DNA of 64,000 bases from Kordia antarctica (lineage in GTDB: Bacteria > Bacteroidota > Bacteroidia > Flavobacteriales > Flavobacteriaceae): NCBI RefSeq assembly GCF_009901525.1, contig NZ_CP019288.1, positions 1,426,001 through 1,490,000 on the forward strand. Direction: 5' to 3'. This document shows, piece by piece, positions 26,247-35,304 of the stretch. The stretch's first letter is position 1. The number at the start of each line of letters is the position of its first letter. Below the pieces are notes generated by a model that was not told where the DNA came from, ran no database searches, and saw nothing but the letters and a program-made list of their open reading frames with translations. The translations under genes and the position numbers were made by a program.

Positions 26247-27665
26247 ATGGAATACATCAGTGTTTTCGATATGTTGAAGATCGGAGTTGGTCCTTCGAGT
26301 TCACATACGTTAGGTCCTTGGAGAGCTGCTGAAAACTGGATTTCTGAGTTGAAAGAAGCAAATCTTTTTGATGATGTCACTTCGATTCGAGTTGATTTGT
26401 ATGGTTCTTTGTCATTGACAGGAAAAGGACACGCTACCGATTTAGCTGTGTTACTTGGATTGTTTGGTGCTGATCCTGAAACAATTCCCACAGAAAATAT
26501 AACAACGATTGTCAATACGATTAAGGAGCGTTCTATTTTACCCTTTAATCAAGAGAAAGATATTCCATTTATACCAAGTAAAGACATTATTTTTAATACT
26601 TCTTTTTTACCGTTTCATCCAAATGGCATCACGTTTAGTGCTATTGTGAATCATAAAGTACATTCAGCTACCTTCTACTCTATTGGTGGCGGTTTTGTAG
26701 TGAAAGAAGAAGAAAGTCATGCAGATACCGATCATCCAATTCGTATTTTTCCATTTCCTATAAATAAAGCAACCGATTTGGTTCATTTTTGCAGTCAAGA
26801 AAAGAAGAAAATTTCTGAGATTGTTTTGTTAAATGAAACCCTGTTGCGCTTTCCAGAAGAAATTGACGCCGAATTACATCGCATTTGGAATACCATGTTA
26901 GAATGTATGTACATCGGTTGCCATACTACAGGAATTTTACCTGGCGGCTTAAATGTGAAACGTAGAGCTTTTAATATTCATGAGAAATTGAAAGGCGATT
27001 TACCATATGATTCTCCACAAGATTGGTTAAAAAAAATCAGAAGAACAGATGTGAAGTTTCGCGAAATTTTTAAATGGGTAAGCTGTTTCGCTTTAGCAGT
27101 AAATGAAGTAAATGCTTCTTTGGGAAGAGTTGTGACAGCGCCAACTAACGGAAGTGCAGGCGTAATTCCTGCGGTATTGATGTATTATTTAGTAATTGAA
27201 AATCACAATGCCGATTTTAAACAAATCAAACGATTTTTATTAGTTGCCGGCGAAATTGGAAGTATTTTCAAAAAAGGCGCAACTATTTCTGCTGCGATGG
27301 GCGGTTGTCAAGCTGAAATTGGCGTTTCGTCTGCAATGGCGGCTGGTGCATTGACAGAATTGTATGGCGGATCGCCAGAACAAGTAATGATTGCTGCAGA
27401 GATTGCAATGGAACATCATTTAGGAATGACTTGCGACCCGATTGGTGGTTTGGTTCAAATTCCGTGCATTGAACGAAATTCTATGGGCGCAATTAAAGCT
27501 ATTAATGCTGCCGAATTGGCAATGGAAACCGATCCTGCAGATGTAAAAGTTCCACTGGATAAAGTGATTAGTACGATGTGGGAAACTGCAAAAGATATGA
27601 ATTCTAAGTATAAAGAAACTTCCGAAGGCGGATTGGCAGTTGGTGTGAATTTAGCGGATTGTTAG
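26247..27665 (+). CDS. sdaA: L-serine ammonia-lyase (L-serine dehydratase), iron-sulfur type
   Basis: I start at the ATG at 26247 (MEYISVFDMLKIGVGPSSSH, 472 aa) rather than an upstream TTG, as this is the conserved family start. The enzyme deaminates L-serine to pyruvate using a [4Fe-4S] cluster. The N-terminal beta domain (IGVGPSSSHTLGPW) and the alpha domain (GRVVTAPTNGSAGVIPAVL, then AMGGCQAEIGVSSAMA and TCDPIGGLVQIPC with conserved cysteines) are fused in one chain, as in the single-chain bacterial enzymes. A TAnnTTTG box at 26218-26225 may be its promoter. Confidence 0.95.
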   Translation: MEYISVFDMLKIGVGPSSSHTLGPWRAAENWISELKEANLFDDVTSIRVDLYGSLSLTGKGHATDLAVLLGLFGADPETIPTENITTIVNTIKERSILPFNQEKDIPFIPSKDIIFNTSFLPFHPNGITFSAIVNHKVHSATFYSIGGGFVVKEEESHADTDHPIRIFPFPINKATDLVHFCSQEKKKISEIVLLNETLLRFPEEIDAELHRIWNTMLECMYIGCHTTGILPGGLNVKRRAFNIHEKLKGDLPYDSPQDWLKKIRRTDVKFREIFKWVSCFALAVNEVNASLGRVVTAPTNGSAGVIPAVLMYYLVIENHNADFKQIKRFLLVAGEIGSIFKKGATISAAMGGCQAEIGVSSAMAAGALTELYGGSPEQVMIAAEIAMEHHLGMTCDPIGGLVQIPCIERNSMGAIKAINAAELAMETDPADVKVPLDKVISTMWETAKDMNSKYKETSEGGLAVGVNLADC

Positions 27666-27667
27666 AT

Positions 27668-27828
27668 TCGCTTCGCTCAATTTAAGAATTTAAAAATTCA
27701 ATGATTCAAGGTTGTCTGTCGACACTGTTTTTTGCTTTTAGACTTTTCCCGCCTAGACGGGAATCTCTTGGATTTTAATCGCTTTGCTTCTTTTTTTTAC
27801 GTCAAGCTGAACTTGATTCAGCTTCTCA
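27668..27828. repeat. dispersed repeats after the L-serine dehydratase gene
   Basis: 27668-27740 repeats the ~73-bp element seen at 7017-7090 (direct orientation). Next come a TTCCCGCCTAGACGGGAA palindrome (about 27747-27764) and a GTCAAGCTGAACTTGATTCAGCTTCT unit split here for length (27801-27828); its core GCTGAA-CTTGA-TTCAGC recurs at 57899-57915. Confidence 0.75.
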
Positions 27829-27903
27829 TTACAGTGAGTTAAATGTGATTTTCTCTTGGACTTTGTTAGACTTGTTAGAAAGTATACTGAGGCTCTCGAA
27901 GTG

Positions 27904-28362
27904 TTATTCCTGACAATCATCTTTTCTTCTCGTATCAATTAAATAAATAATTTTCCATTTTCCATTGTCTTTGAAGAGTTGAAACGAATTTACGCCACAA
28001 TGTAGAAATTTCCCATCGAGCCAGAATTCGTAAGGTGTCCAAACATTTGCCATGTTTCCGTCAACTTGTACATTGTAAGAAAGAATTTTTTCAGTCCATA
28101 TTGGAGTTTCTGCTCTACTAACAACTGCTTTGATAAAACCTTTTGCATCTTGATTTCTCAGAGTTGCTTCTCCTTTTTTATTGATATATGTAGTTTGCAG
28201 AATAATATCTTTATGAACTACTTCTTGCATCAATGTAGAATCTTTTTTATGAAATCCTTCAAAGAATTGAACAACCGCTTGTTTTGCAGCAATTTCATCG
28301 TCCGTTTGTGCATTCAAGCGAAAGCTTACTAAAAGAAATAAAACAAGTATATATCGCATCAT
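27904..28362 (-). CDS. exported NTF2-like (DUF4440/SnoaL-type) protein
   Basis: I use the start at 28362 (MMRYILVLFLLVSFRLNAQ), which gives a signal peptide; the longer frame adds 10 poorly justified residues. The mature part has the cone-shaped NTF2-like pattern: an N-terminal helix (AAKQAVVQFFEGFHKKDSTL), MQEVVHKDIILQTTY, and a C-terminal sheet (NMANVWTPYEFWLDGKFLHC; SFQLFKDNGKWKIIYLIDT). Such small periplasmic proteins often have no known ligand. No catalytic motif is evident. Confidence 0.82.
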   Translation of the reverse strand: MMRYILVLFLLVSFRLNAQTDDEIAAKQAVVQFFEGFHKKDSTLMQEVVHKDIILQTTYINKKGEATLRNQDAKGFIKAVVSRAETPIWTEKILSYNVQVDGNMANVWTPYEFWLDGKFLHCGVNSFQLFKDNGKWKIIYLIDTRRKDDCQE

Positions 28363-28449
28363 GATTGTAAATTTTGAAGTAAAGTAACTCAATTTTTATA
28401 AATTCTGTTTAGATTTAGCACAGTTTTACTAATTTTTGACTAATTGATT

Positions 28450-28794
28450 ATGAATGAAACCGTTTTAAACAAAACAATTACTTGGTGGGAAACGAAACGA
28501 ATTATTTTTAATGCCTTTGTTGGAATTGTTGGTATATTTTCTGTTTTTGCTAATATTCCTCATACATTCGGATTAGAAGATTTTATTGGAATCATACTTT
28601 GGGGGATTGTAGCTAATATTTTTTATTCTGTAGGAATACTTTTAGAAATAGTAAATCAATATTACTTAAAAGGAAAATTGAATATTTTTTTATTTCGACA
28701 TTTCTTTTTTATCATAGGTACGCTTATGTACATGTTTCTTACGTGGAGTTATACATTTTTTTATTACTATAACAATTTTATTTATTCTCCATGA
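28450..28794 (+). CDS. small polytopic membrane protein (114 aa), hypothetical
   Basis: The ATG at 28450 is preferred to the TTG at 28444. After a polar N-terminus (MNETVLNKTITWWETKR) there are four hydrophobic segments, the last one very aromatic (MFLTWSYTFFYYYNNF). No family recognised. Its stop overlaps the ATG of the next gene (ATGA), so the two are translationally coupled. Confidence 0.65.
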   Translation: MNETVLNKTITWWETKRIIFNAFVGIVGIFSVFANIPHTFGLEDFIGIILWGIVANIFYSVGILLEIVNQYYLKGKLNIFLFRHFFFIIGTLMYMFLTWSYTFFYYYNNFIYSP

Positions 28795-29207
28795 TGAATT
28801 TGATATTTAAAAGAATAGCAGCATCAATTATAGTACTCTTTTTAGTAACTAATTGTTTTGGTCAAAATAATGTCAAAAAATATTTAGCGCATAATCATAA
28901 TTATAGTACTGATTATTCTTATTCGATTAGAGAAATTATAATTCACCCTGATTCGACTTATATATTTAAGAATTATAGTGTTTCAAGTAAAAAGGAATGG
29001 AAAACATATAAACAATATAAGCCAGAAATTTCAAGTGGTACAATTACAAAAAGCAGTGATTATTTCGTTTTAACAGAATATAGAAGTGGTCATGAAACTG
29101 ACTTTTCTTGGACTGTAAAAATATCAGATAGAAAAATAGTTTTCTTCTTTCCCAATAGAAAAGGAAAAATGAGAACAGCTATAGCCTATAAACGAATTTA
29201 TAATTAA
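28791..29207 (+). CDS. exported hypothetical protein (138 aa)
   Basis: The N-terminus is a signal peptide (IAASIIVLFLVTNCFGQ, cleavage after Gln). The mature 110 residues are basic and tyrosine-rich, with alternating strand patterns. Two ATGs in tandem (28791 and 28794) are possible starts, the first overlapping the upstream stop. Together with the preceding membrane protein this looks like a two-gene unit of unknown function. Confidence 0.65.
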   Translation: MMNLIFKRIAASIIVLFLVTNCFGQNNVKKYLAHNHNYSTDYSYSIREIIIHPDSTYIFKNYSVSSKKEWKTYKQYKPEISSGTITKSSDYFVLTEYRSGHETDFSWTVKISDRKIVFFFPNRKGKMRTAIAYKRIYN

Positions 29208-29270
29208 TAGCCAGCAAAAACCCATTCCATTAATTATCACTACATTGTTTTCACAAAAATAAACCAACCA

Positions 29271-30146
29271 ATGATTACAACTATTTTAACCAAAGTATTA
29301 CTTCCGTTATCACTCGGTATTATTATGCTTGGTATGGGAATGACCTTAGTTCCAAAAGATTTTACTCGAATCACAAAATACCCAAAAGCAGTATTTATTG
29401 GGATTGTGAATCAACTTATATTTTTACCTATTATTGGATTTTCATTAGCAATTGCATTCGATTTAGATGCAACAATGGCAATCGGATTGATGATTTTAGC
29501 AGCCGCACCTGGCGGACCAACAAGCAATTTAATTACCCAAATTTGCAAAGGAAATATCGCGTTATCCGTAACCTTGACAGCTATTGTCAGTTTTGCAACC
29601 ATTTTAACGATTCCTGTTATTTTATCATCTGCACTTGCCTATTTTGGAAGCGGAACAGATGTCATAATTCAATTACCAATTTTAGATATTGTACTTCAAA
29701 TACTTGTCATTGTAATTATTCCAATTATAATCGGAATGCTCATTAGACGCGCAAAACCAGCATTTGCAATTCGAATGGAAAAACCAATGCGAACAGCTTC
29801 TACCGTTATTTTTATTTTAATTTTTATCGCTATTGTAGCTGCAAAATGGAAATTTTTAGGAGACGCCATGAAACAAGTCGGTTTGGTTACCTTAGTTCTC
29901 AATATTGCCACAATGGCTTTGGGCTATTTTACGGCGCGTTTATTTAAGTTAAACTTAAAAGATTCCATATCGATTACTGTGGAAAGTGGCATTCAAAACG
30001 GAACTCTTGCCATTGTAATTGCCACGACAGTTTTAAACAATTTAGACATGGCAATTCCTATTGTCGCCTACTCTATTTGGATGTTTGTCACAGGAAGTAT
30101 CTTGATGTTATATTTTGGAAAACGAAAAGATTCAGCCATTAAATAA
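29271..30146 (+). CDS. bile acid:sodium symporter (BASS) family transporter
   Basis: A 291-residue inner-membrane protein with about nine or ten helices. The BASS/SBF signature is clear: LGIIMLGMGMTLVPKDF at the N-terminus and LMILAAAPGGPTSNLITQ in the middle (the unwound crossover region), followed by a second-half ESGIQNGTLAIVIA motif. Bacterial members move organic anions with Na+; the substrate here is unknown. Its stop overlaps the start of a GyrI-like gene (TAATG). Confidence 0.93.
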   Translation: MITTILTKVLLPLSLGIIMLGMGMTLVPKDFTRITKYPKAVFIGIVNQLIFLPIIGFSLAIAFDLDATMAIGLMILAAAPGGPTSNLITQICKGNIALSVTLTAIVSFATILTIPVILSSALAYFGSGTDVIIQLPILDIVLQILVIVIIPIIIGMLIRRAKPAFAIRMEKPMRTASTVIFILIFIAIVAAKWKFLGDAMKQVGLVTLVLNIATMALGYFTARLFKLNLKDSISITVESGIQNGTLAIVIATTVLNNLDMAIPIVAYSIWMFVTGSILMLYFGKRKDSAIK

Positions 30147-30631
30147 TGATAAACAAACCAACTATACAAACGCTTCCGCAGAAGAAACTCATTGGGAGAT
30201 CAGCTAGAATGTCATTACTACAAAATACCACGCCAATACTTTGGAAAAGCTTCATGCAAAACCGAAAAACCATCAAAAATGCAGTTGGAACCGATTTGTA
30301 TTCGATTCAAGTGTATGACGATGCTACTTATTTTGAGAATTTCAATCCGCAAACAACATTTACAAAATTTGCCATGATTGAAACGGAAGATTTTTCTTCA
30401 ATTCCTGACAAAATGGAAACCTTAACAATTCAATCTGGATTATACGCCGTTTTTATTTACAAAGGATTGCCACATGGTTTTTCCGCATTAGCGAATTATA
30501 TTTTTAGGGAATGGTTGCCAAATTCAAACTACCAACTTGACAACAGACCACATTTTGAAATTTTACCCGAAAATTACAATCCAACAGATGAAAACTCGGA
30601 AGAAGAAGTTTGGATTCCTATTAGAAATTGA
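30146..30631 (+). CDS. GyrI-like / AraC effector-binding domain protein
   Basis: A 161-residue stand-alone GyrI-like small-molecule-binding domain: QTLPQKKLIGRSARMSL at the start, YSIQVYDDATYFENFNP, FTKFAMIETEDFSSIPDKME, YAVFIYKGLPHGFSALANYI, and a C-terminal FEILPENYNPTDENSEEEVWIPI. The last pattern (ExxPxxYN...EEExWIPI) is the hallmark of this family. The ATG overlaps the stop of the BASS transporter, so the two are co-translated; a shared small-molecule ligand is possible but is inference. Confidence 0.88.
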   Translation: MINKPTIQTLPQKKLIGRSARMSLLQNTTPILWKSFMQNRKTIKNAVGTDLYSIQVYDDATYFENFNPQTTFTKFAMIETEDFSSIPDKMETLTIQSGLYAVFIYKGLPHGFSALANYIFREWLPNSNYQLDNRPHFEILPENYNPTDENSEEEVWIPIRN

Positions 30632-30666
30632 GCTTGAAATATTATATTCGTAAAATAAATTAACAG

Positions 30667-31062
30667 ATGAAAAAAATACTTGTAATTCTATTATTATTTG
30701 TGTCAGGTACGATGCTTGCTCAAAAAGTGAAGTTTAAAAAAGATAAGATTGTTTTGGATGGAGAAAAAGTCCTTTCTTTTGAAAGAGAAAATCTTGGAAT
30801 GATATTTACAGTGTATTCTTTGAATGGAGAAGACGAATTAATATTTATGCAATACAACCGAAATGCTACTGAAAATTATGATGATGATGACTATTTAAAA
30901 ATTTTGTTTTTAGACAGTGAAGTCTTGATAGAATCAAATAGTCTAAGAGACGATACATGGAAAAGTGTGATGAGATTATTATTCAAAAATAAAGTGCTAA
31001 ATAAAGCTGGAGAAATCAATCTGAAGAGTTTGAGAAAATTTAAACTAAAATACCAGTTTTAA
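30667..31062 (+). CDS. exported hypothetical protein (131 aa)
   Basis: A signal peptide (MKKILVILLLFVSGTMLAQ) is followed by a soluble, charged domain with a DDDDYLKILFLDS stretch. Short strands alternate with lysine-rich turns. No family was recognised. It lies 36 nt after the GyrI-like gene and 91 nt before panB. Confidence 0.7.
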   Translation: MKKILVILLLFVSGTMLAQKVKFKKDKIVLDGEKVLSFERENLGMIFTVYSLNGEDELIFMQYNRNATENYDDDDYLKILFLDSEVLIESNSLRDDTWKSVMRLLFKNKVLNKAGEINLKSLRKFKLKYQF

Positions 31063-31153
31063 ATTTTCTTAAGTAGATTGTATTCAAAATTCTACTCAAC
31101 TACAAAACACATCTTTTTTATCCTTATTTTTACAACCTTACAAAATCGCAACT

Positions 31154-31972
31154 ATGTCAACAGCAAAGAAACAATATAAAAGAATTACCACAAAATCACT
31201 CGTGGAAATGAAGAATAATGGAGAAAAAATTTCCATGTTGACCGCGTATGATTATACGATGGCAAAAATTGTAGATAGCGCTGGAATTGATGTGATTCTC
31301 GTTGGCGATTCTGCAAGTAATGTAATGGCAGGACACGAAACTACATTGCCAATTACGTTGGATCAAATGATTTATCATGCATCTTCTGTTGTCAGAGCAA
31401 TTACACGATCATTGGTTGTAGTCGATTTGCCTTTTGGGAGTTATCAATCAGATCCAAAAGAAGCATTGCGTTCAGCTATTAGAATCATGAAAGAATCTGG
31501 CGGACATGCAGTGAAAATGGAAGGTGGAAAAGAAATTAAAGAATCAGTTAAGCGTATTTTAAATGCAGGAATTCCTGTGATGGGACATTTAGGTTTAACA
31601 CCACAATCTATTTATAAATTCGGAACGTATACGGTTCGTGCAAAGGAAGAAGAAGAAGCCGAACAATTGAAAGAAGATGCTAAAATGCTTGAAAAAGCTG
31701 GTTGTTTTGGATTGGTTTTAGAAAAAGTTCCTGCAAAATTAGCCAAGGAAGTTGCCGAAAGCATTACAATTCCTGTCATCGGAATTGGCGCCGGAAATGG
31801 TGTTGACGGACAAGTGTTAGTCACACACGACATGTTAGGAATGACACATGAGTTTAATCCGCGATTTTTACGTCGCTATTTGAATATGTATGAAGAAATG
31901 ACAAATGCTTTTAAACAATATTCTAAAGATGTGAAATCGGTTGATTTTCCTAGTGTGAAGGAGCAGTATTAA
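31154..31972 (+). CDS. panB: 3-methyl-2-oxobutanoate hydroxymethyltransferase (PanB)
   Basis: A 272-residue TIM-barrel enzyme that makes ketopantoate from 2-oxoisovalerate and methylene-tetrahydrofolate in pantothenate (CoA) synthesis. Motifs [45 protein letters not shown] and [10 protein letters not shown] are all present. Gene neighbours downstream include an RluA-family synthase, a frequent pairing in flavobacteria. No other pan genes lie in the window. Confidence 0.97.
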   Translation: MSTAKKQYKRITTKSLVEMKNNGEKISMLTAYDYTMAKIVDSAGIDVILVGDSASNVMAGHETTLPITLDQMIYHASSVVRAITRSLVVVDLPFGSYQSDPKEALRSAIRIMKESGGHAVKMEGGKEIKESVKRILNAGIPVMGHLGLTPQSIYKFGTYTVRAKEEEEAEQLKEDAKMLEKAGCFGLVLEKVPAKLAKEVAESITIPVIGIGAGNGVDGQVLVTHDMLGMTHEFNPRFLRRYLNMYEEMTNAFKQYSKDVKSVDFPSVKEQY

Positions 31973-32444
31973 AGGTTAAATTTTAAATGCTAAATTTTAA
32001 ATGTAAAAGTCGCTGTGAAACGTCATTACGAGGAGTTTGCGACGAAGTAATCTGTTTAATGTTTAATGTTTAATGAATAATTAAACAATTGAAAGATTGA
32101 AAAATTCAAAAATAAAATTACTTTGTAATCATTACTCTTAACGTCACTTCGAATGATTTTCAGAATGAAATTAAGAAAATTGTATCGAGAAGTGTTTTGA
32201 AAACTCAAAATGTAAATTGATAAATTCTAAATGTAAAAGTTACGTCATTACGAGGAGTTTGCGACGAAGTAATCTGTTAATCGATAAACAGATTGCCACA
32301 AGTTTTTTCCATTTCGACTCCGCTCAATGTAAAAAACTCTCGCAATGACAATTAGTATTAAAAGAAAAACAAAATTGTTATTAATACTTCGGCAAAAACC
32401 TCAACTCGAACTGATAAACAGTACACCATAAAATTCCAAAAGCA
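31973..32444. repeat. 472-bp spacer packed with dispersed and tandem repeats
   Basis: No gene is seen. Two direct copies of an ACGTCATTACGAGGAGTTTG-type unit ending GAAGTAATCTG lie at 32020-32054 and 32242-32276. A GTTTAAT heptamer occurs three times (32055-32075). 32141-32193 is one unit of the ACGTCACTTCGA...TGTATCGAGAAGT family. 32310-32330 (TTTCGACTCCGCTCAATGT) belongs to the CATCGAGCGCAGTCGA family, and CTCGCAATGAC at 32339-32350 closes an inverted relative of the first unit. Confidence 0.75.
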
Positions 32445-33137
32445 TTGAAAATAATCTCCACAAAAAATAATCTCCAAGTTCTCTACGAAGACAATCATAT
32501 GATTATTGTCAATAAACGTGCAGGCGATATTGTACAAGGCGACAAAACTGGCGATAAACCACTAAGCGATGTTGTAAAAGAATATATTGCCGAAAAGTAT
32601 AACAAACCTGGAAGCGTTTTTCTAGGCGTTGTACATCGTTTGGATAGACCAACTACAGGAATTATAGTTTTTGCAAGAACTTCCAAGGCGTTACCGCGAT
32701 TGAATGCTTTATTTGCAGAAAAGAAAGCAAAGAAAACGTATTGGGCAGTTGTAAAAAATGAACCGCCAAAAACACAAGATACACTGACGCATTGGTTGCG
32801 CAAGAATCCGAAAAATAACAAATCGACAGCATTTGCAAGAGAAATTGAAGGAAGCAAAAAAGCAATTTTAGACTATACTATCAAGAAAAAATTAGATCGT
32901 TATATATTGTTAGAAATTGCATTACACACAGGAAGACATCATCAAATTAGAGCGCAATTAGCAACGATTGGTTGTTCCATAAAAGGCGATTTAAAATATG
33001 GTTTTGATCGAAGTAATAAAGATGCAAGCATACATTTACACGCACGAAAATTAGTTTTCACACATCCTGTAAAGAGTGAATTAGTAGAAATTATCGCGCC
33101 ATTGCCAAAAGATCCTGTTTGGGATGCGTGCAAATAG
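32445..33137 (+). CDS. RluA-family RNA pseudouridine synthase
   Basis: A 230-residue pseudouridine synthase. The catalytic motif HRLDRPTTG contains the nucleophile D67; the second motif RHHQIRAQLA follows later. There is no N-terminal S4 domain, as in short RluA-type enzymes of this phylum. The reading frame has no ATG ahead of conserved sequence, so initiation is probably at TTG 32445 (product KIISTKNNLQVLYEDNH after Met). Target RNA cannot be deduced. It lies downstream of panB. Confidence 0.9.
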   Translation: MKIISTKNNLQVLYEDNHMIIVNKRAGDIVQGDKTGDKPLSDVVKEYIAEKYNKPGSVFLGVVHRLDRPTTGIIVFARTSKALPRLNALFAEKKAKKTYWAVVKNEPPKTQDTLTHWLRKNPKNNKSTAFAREIEGSKKAILDYTIKKKLDRYILLEIALHTGRHHQIRAQLATIGCSIKGDLKYGFDRSNKDASIHLHARKLVFTHPVKSELVEIIAPLPKDPVWDACK

Positions 33138-33294
33138 TATTTAGTACTACTTTCTGATTAGTAATTAACTAAAGTGATTTTAATAGATTCCTGCACGCAT
33201 CGCGTCTGCGCTCTATGTGACACGCAATAATATATATTTTTCTTAGATCCAACTCACATCAATTTATCGACATTAAAACGACTTTGATTCGCTC

Positions 33295-35256
33295 TTATTT
33301 TGGCTCCAATATCAAGGTGATTTTGTTGAAATCTGCGGCACTATTAATTACTTTTCTGTATTCTTCGTATTCAGAAGCAGGAATAATGTTCATCCTGTAA
33401 TATTCGTTAGCAGTTATTGTTAGCATATTGTCTTTTAGTTCGTATTCCGATAAGAAAGAAAGTACTTTTTTTCCTTTTTTGGTATATGAATTATTAATTT
33501 TAATATCATCCAAGTTACTTACTTTGTAACCTGCTGGAATTTCTATATTGATCGTTCTTATGTAACTACGCTGAAATTCATTTTCAACTGGCAACACACG
33601 TTTTTTCTCTTGATATAGTTGCATTTGACGTCCTATTAAGTCACCTACTTTGAATAGATATTTTTTCCCTGCTTTTTCTACAAGCGCATCAGATTCTACA
33701 GCTACAGTAATAATAAATGGTTTTACACCAAATAATTCTGGCGTAGCATTTTGCATGTCTGTACTTATGATTTCAGCATCTTGATGGATTCTTTTTCCAA
33801 ATCCTTCTTTCAATTCCGTGGTTGTCTCTTCGTTTAATAATTTACCATACGGTTGAATACTCATTGCGTAATAACCGCCCAATTCTTCTTTTAATTTAAT
33901 CTTAGCAATCGTATAATCATCTTCATCAAATGATACATCAATCGTCATTTTATCATATGATTGAGCTGCTTTGATTGGTTTTATGTATTTTATTTTTCCA
34001 ACAGCCGACTTGTAACTTCCAACAGTTACTTCTTTGATAAATAAACCGTAATTGTCTGTTAAGTTTGCTGGCGGAAAGCCGTATCTGCTCTCATTTTCTG
34101 TTGGCGAAATGTATTTTTTATATTTTGGGAAATAAATTAAGAAATCTCTTAGAAAGTTATTCGCTTCAAAGCTTTTATCAAATTTTAACTCTGTTCGATC
34201 TGTAGTAATTACAATCTGACTTTTAATGTTTAACGCACTAAATATTGCTGTGTATAGTTTGATAAATCCTGATTCGCTGGCAACTTTCTTTTCTAGAACT
34301 TCTTCTAAATTATTATCAACACTTTCATCGCTGAAGACATTTGTTTTGATGTAAATTTCTAAAGTTCTAATGATTTCTTGTTGATCTGTTAGCTTGTCAA
34401 TTCCCGCTTCAGCGATAAACTTTTTTATTTTATTTTTCTCTTTTTTAGAAAATTCAGGATAGTAATAACTGTAAATGTTCTGAGAAACCTGACCATATGA
34501 TGAAATATCATTGGCTCCATTTGCTGTATTTTTATCAAGTTTGTAAACGATAAATCCTTTTTTTGCATCGTACGCAGCTTGTATTTCTTTTTCTAAAGGA
34601 ATTAGGTTTTTAACACTCATATTCCAATGTTTTTTTGACGTCATAACCGTGTCCAATTGTACATCAGGAATTTTGTTATAGCTCTTGAATTCAAATAGCA
34701 AATTTTTTGGAGAATACAAGTCAAACTTCACATCTTTTTTTGGATAAGTTGATTGAATAGAAAGCTTTCTTCCTTTATAACTTGGGCGTTTTTTTACAAC
34801 GTAGAAATATTCTATGAAACTTCCTTTTTCTATACCTTCAAGCGCAAAATACGTGTAATTGTTTCCTGTTTCTTCATTCACTGCTGACAGAATTTTAGAT
34901 TTATCGAGTTCTAAAACTTCTCCTTTTTTATTGATAACTCTGGCTTTGCTGACTTCAATGGCTGAACTTGACGAATACGGAATGTATATTTTGTTGTAGT
35001 CTTCAATTTTTTCATCTGAGTTTAACCACAAAACTCTATGTTCTAAAAAATATTCTGTCAACGTGTTACTTTCTTCAAAATAAAATTCTGTGATAACGTA
35101 TTCTTTTAACGAAATCATCTGTTCATCTTTTTCGCTTTCATCAATGGTATACACTGGATTTTCTTGCCAATCATATGATTTGAAAACGGGTGCGTCTTGT
35201 GCCGAGATTATGTGTACTGAACATATACATAGAAAGCTAAATAGTATTTTTTTCAT
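33295..35256 (-). CDS. DUF3857 protein with degenerate transglutaminase core
   Basis: A 653-residue exported protein (signal peptide to AQ at 19-20). An N-terminal DUF3857 domain (about 50-210; YIPYSSSSAIEVSKARVINK followed by KGEVLELD) is followed by a transglutaminase-like region (about 290-400) and a C-terminal beta domain (about 420-653). In the transglutaminase region the GDCKD motif of the neighbour aligns with ASESG (326-330), so the catalytic Cys is replaced (Glu 328 by position), and the His-Asp pair is not recognisable. It is therefore probably non-catalytic. It follows the intact paralogue (35305-37245) by 48 nt on the same strand. Confidence 0.85.
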   Translation of the reverse strand: MKKILFSFLCICSVHIISAQDAPVFKSYDWQENPVYTIDESEKDEQMISLKEYVITEFYFEESNTLTEYFLEHRVLWLNSDEKIEDYNKIYIPYSSSSAIEVSKARVINKKGEVLELDKSKILSAVNEETGNNYTYFALEGIEKGSFIEYFYVVKKRPSYKGRKLSIQSTYPKKDVKFDLYSPKNLLFEFKSYNKIPDVQLDTVMTSKKHWNMSVKNLIPLEKEIQAAYDAKKGFIVYKLDKNTANGANDISSYGQVSQNIYSYYYPEFSKKEKNKIKKFIAEAGIDKLTDQQEIIRTLEIYIKTNVFSDESVDNNLEEVLEKKVASESGFIKLYTAIFSALNIKSQIVITTDRTELKFDKSFEANNFLRDFLIYFPKYKKYISPTENESRYGFPPANLTDNYGLFIKEVTVGSYKSAVGKIKYIKPIKAAQSYDKMTIDVSFDEDDYTIAKIKLKEELGGYYAMSIQPYGKLLNEETTTELKEGFGKRIHQDAEIISTDMQNATPELFGVKPFIITVAVESDALVEKAGKKYLFKVGDLIGRQMQLYQEKKRVLPVENEFQRSYIRTINIEIPAGYKVSNLDDIKINNSYTKKGKKVLSFLSEYELKDNMLTITANEYYRMNIIPASEYEEYRKVINSAADFNKITLILEPK

Positions 35257-35304
35257 GTGTGACTGTCTGATTTTGTTCTTAAAAAAGTATCTATTTTTGA
35301 AGTT

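Noticed and set aside
31973-32444. CRISPR-like direct repeats
   Set aside because: The two ~35-bp repeats are about 220 bp apart, only two in number, and belong to a dispersed family, with no regular spacers or cas genes.
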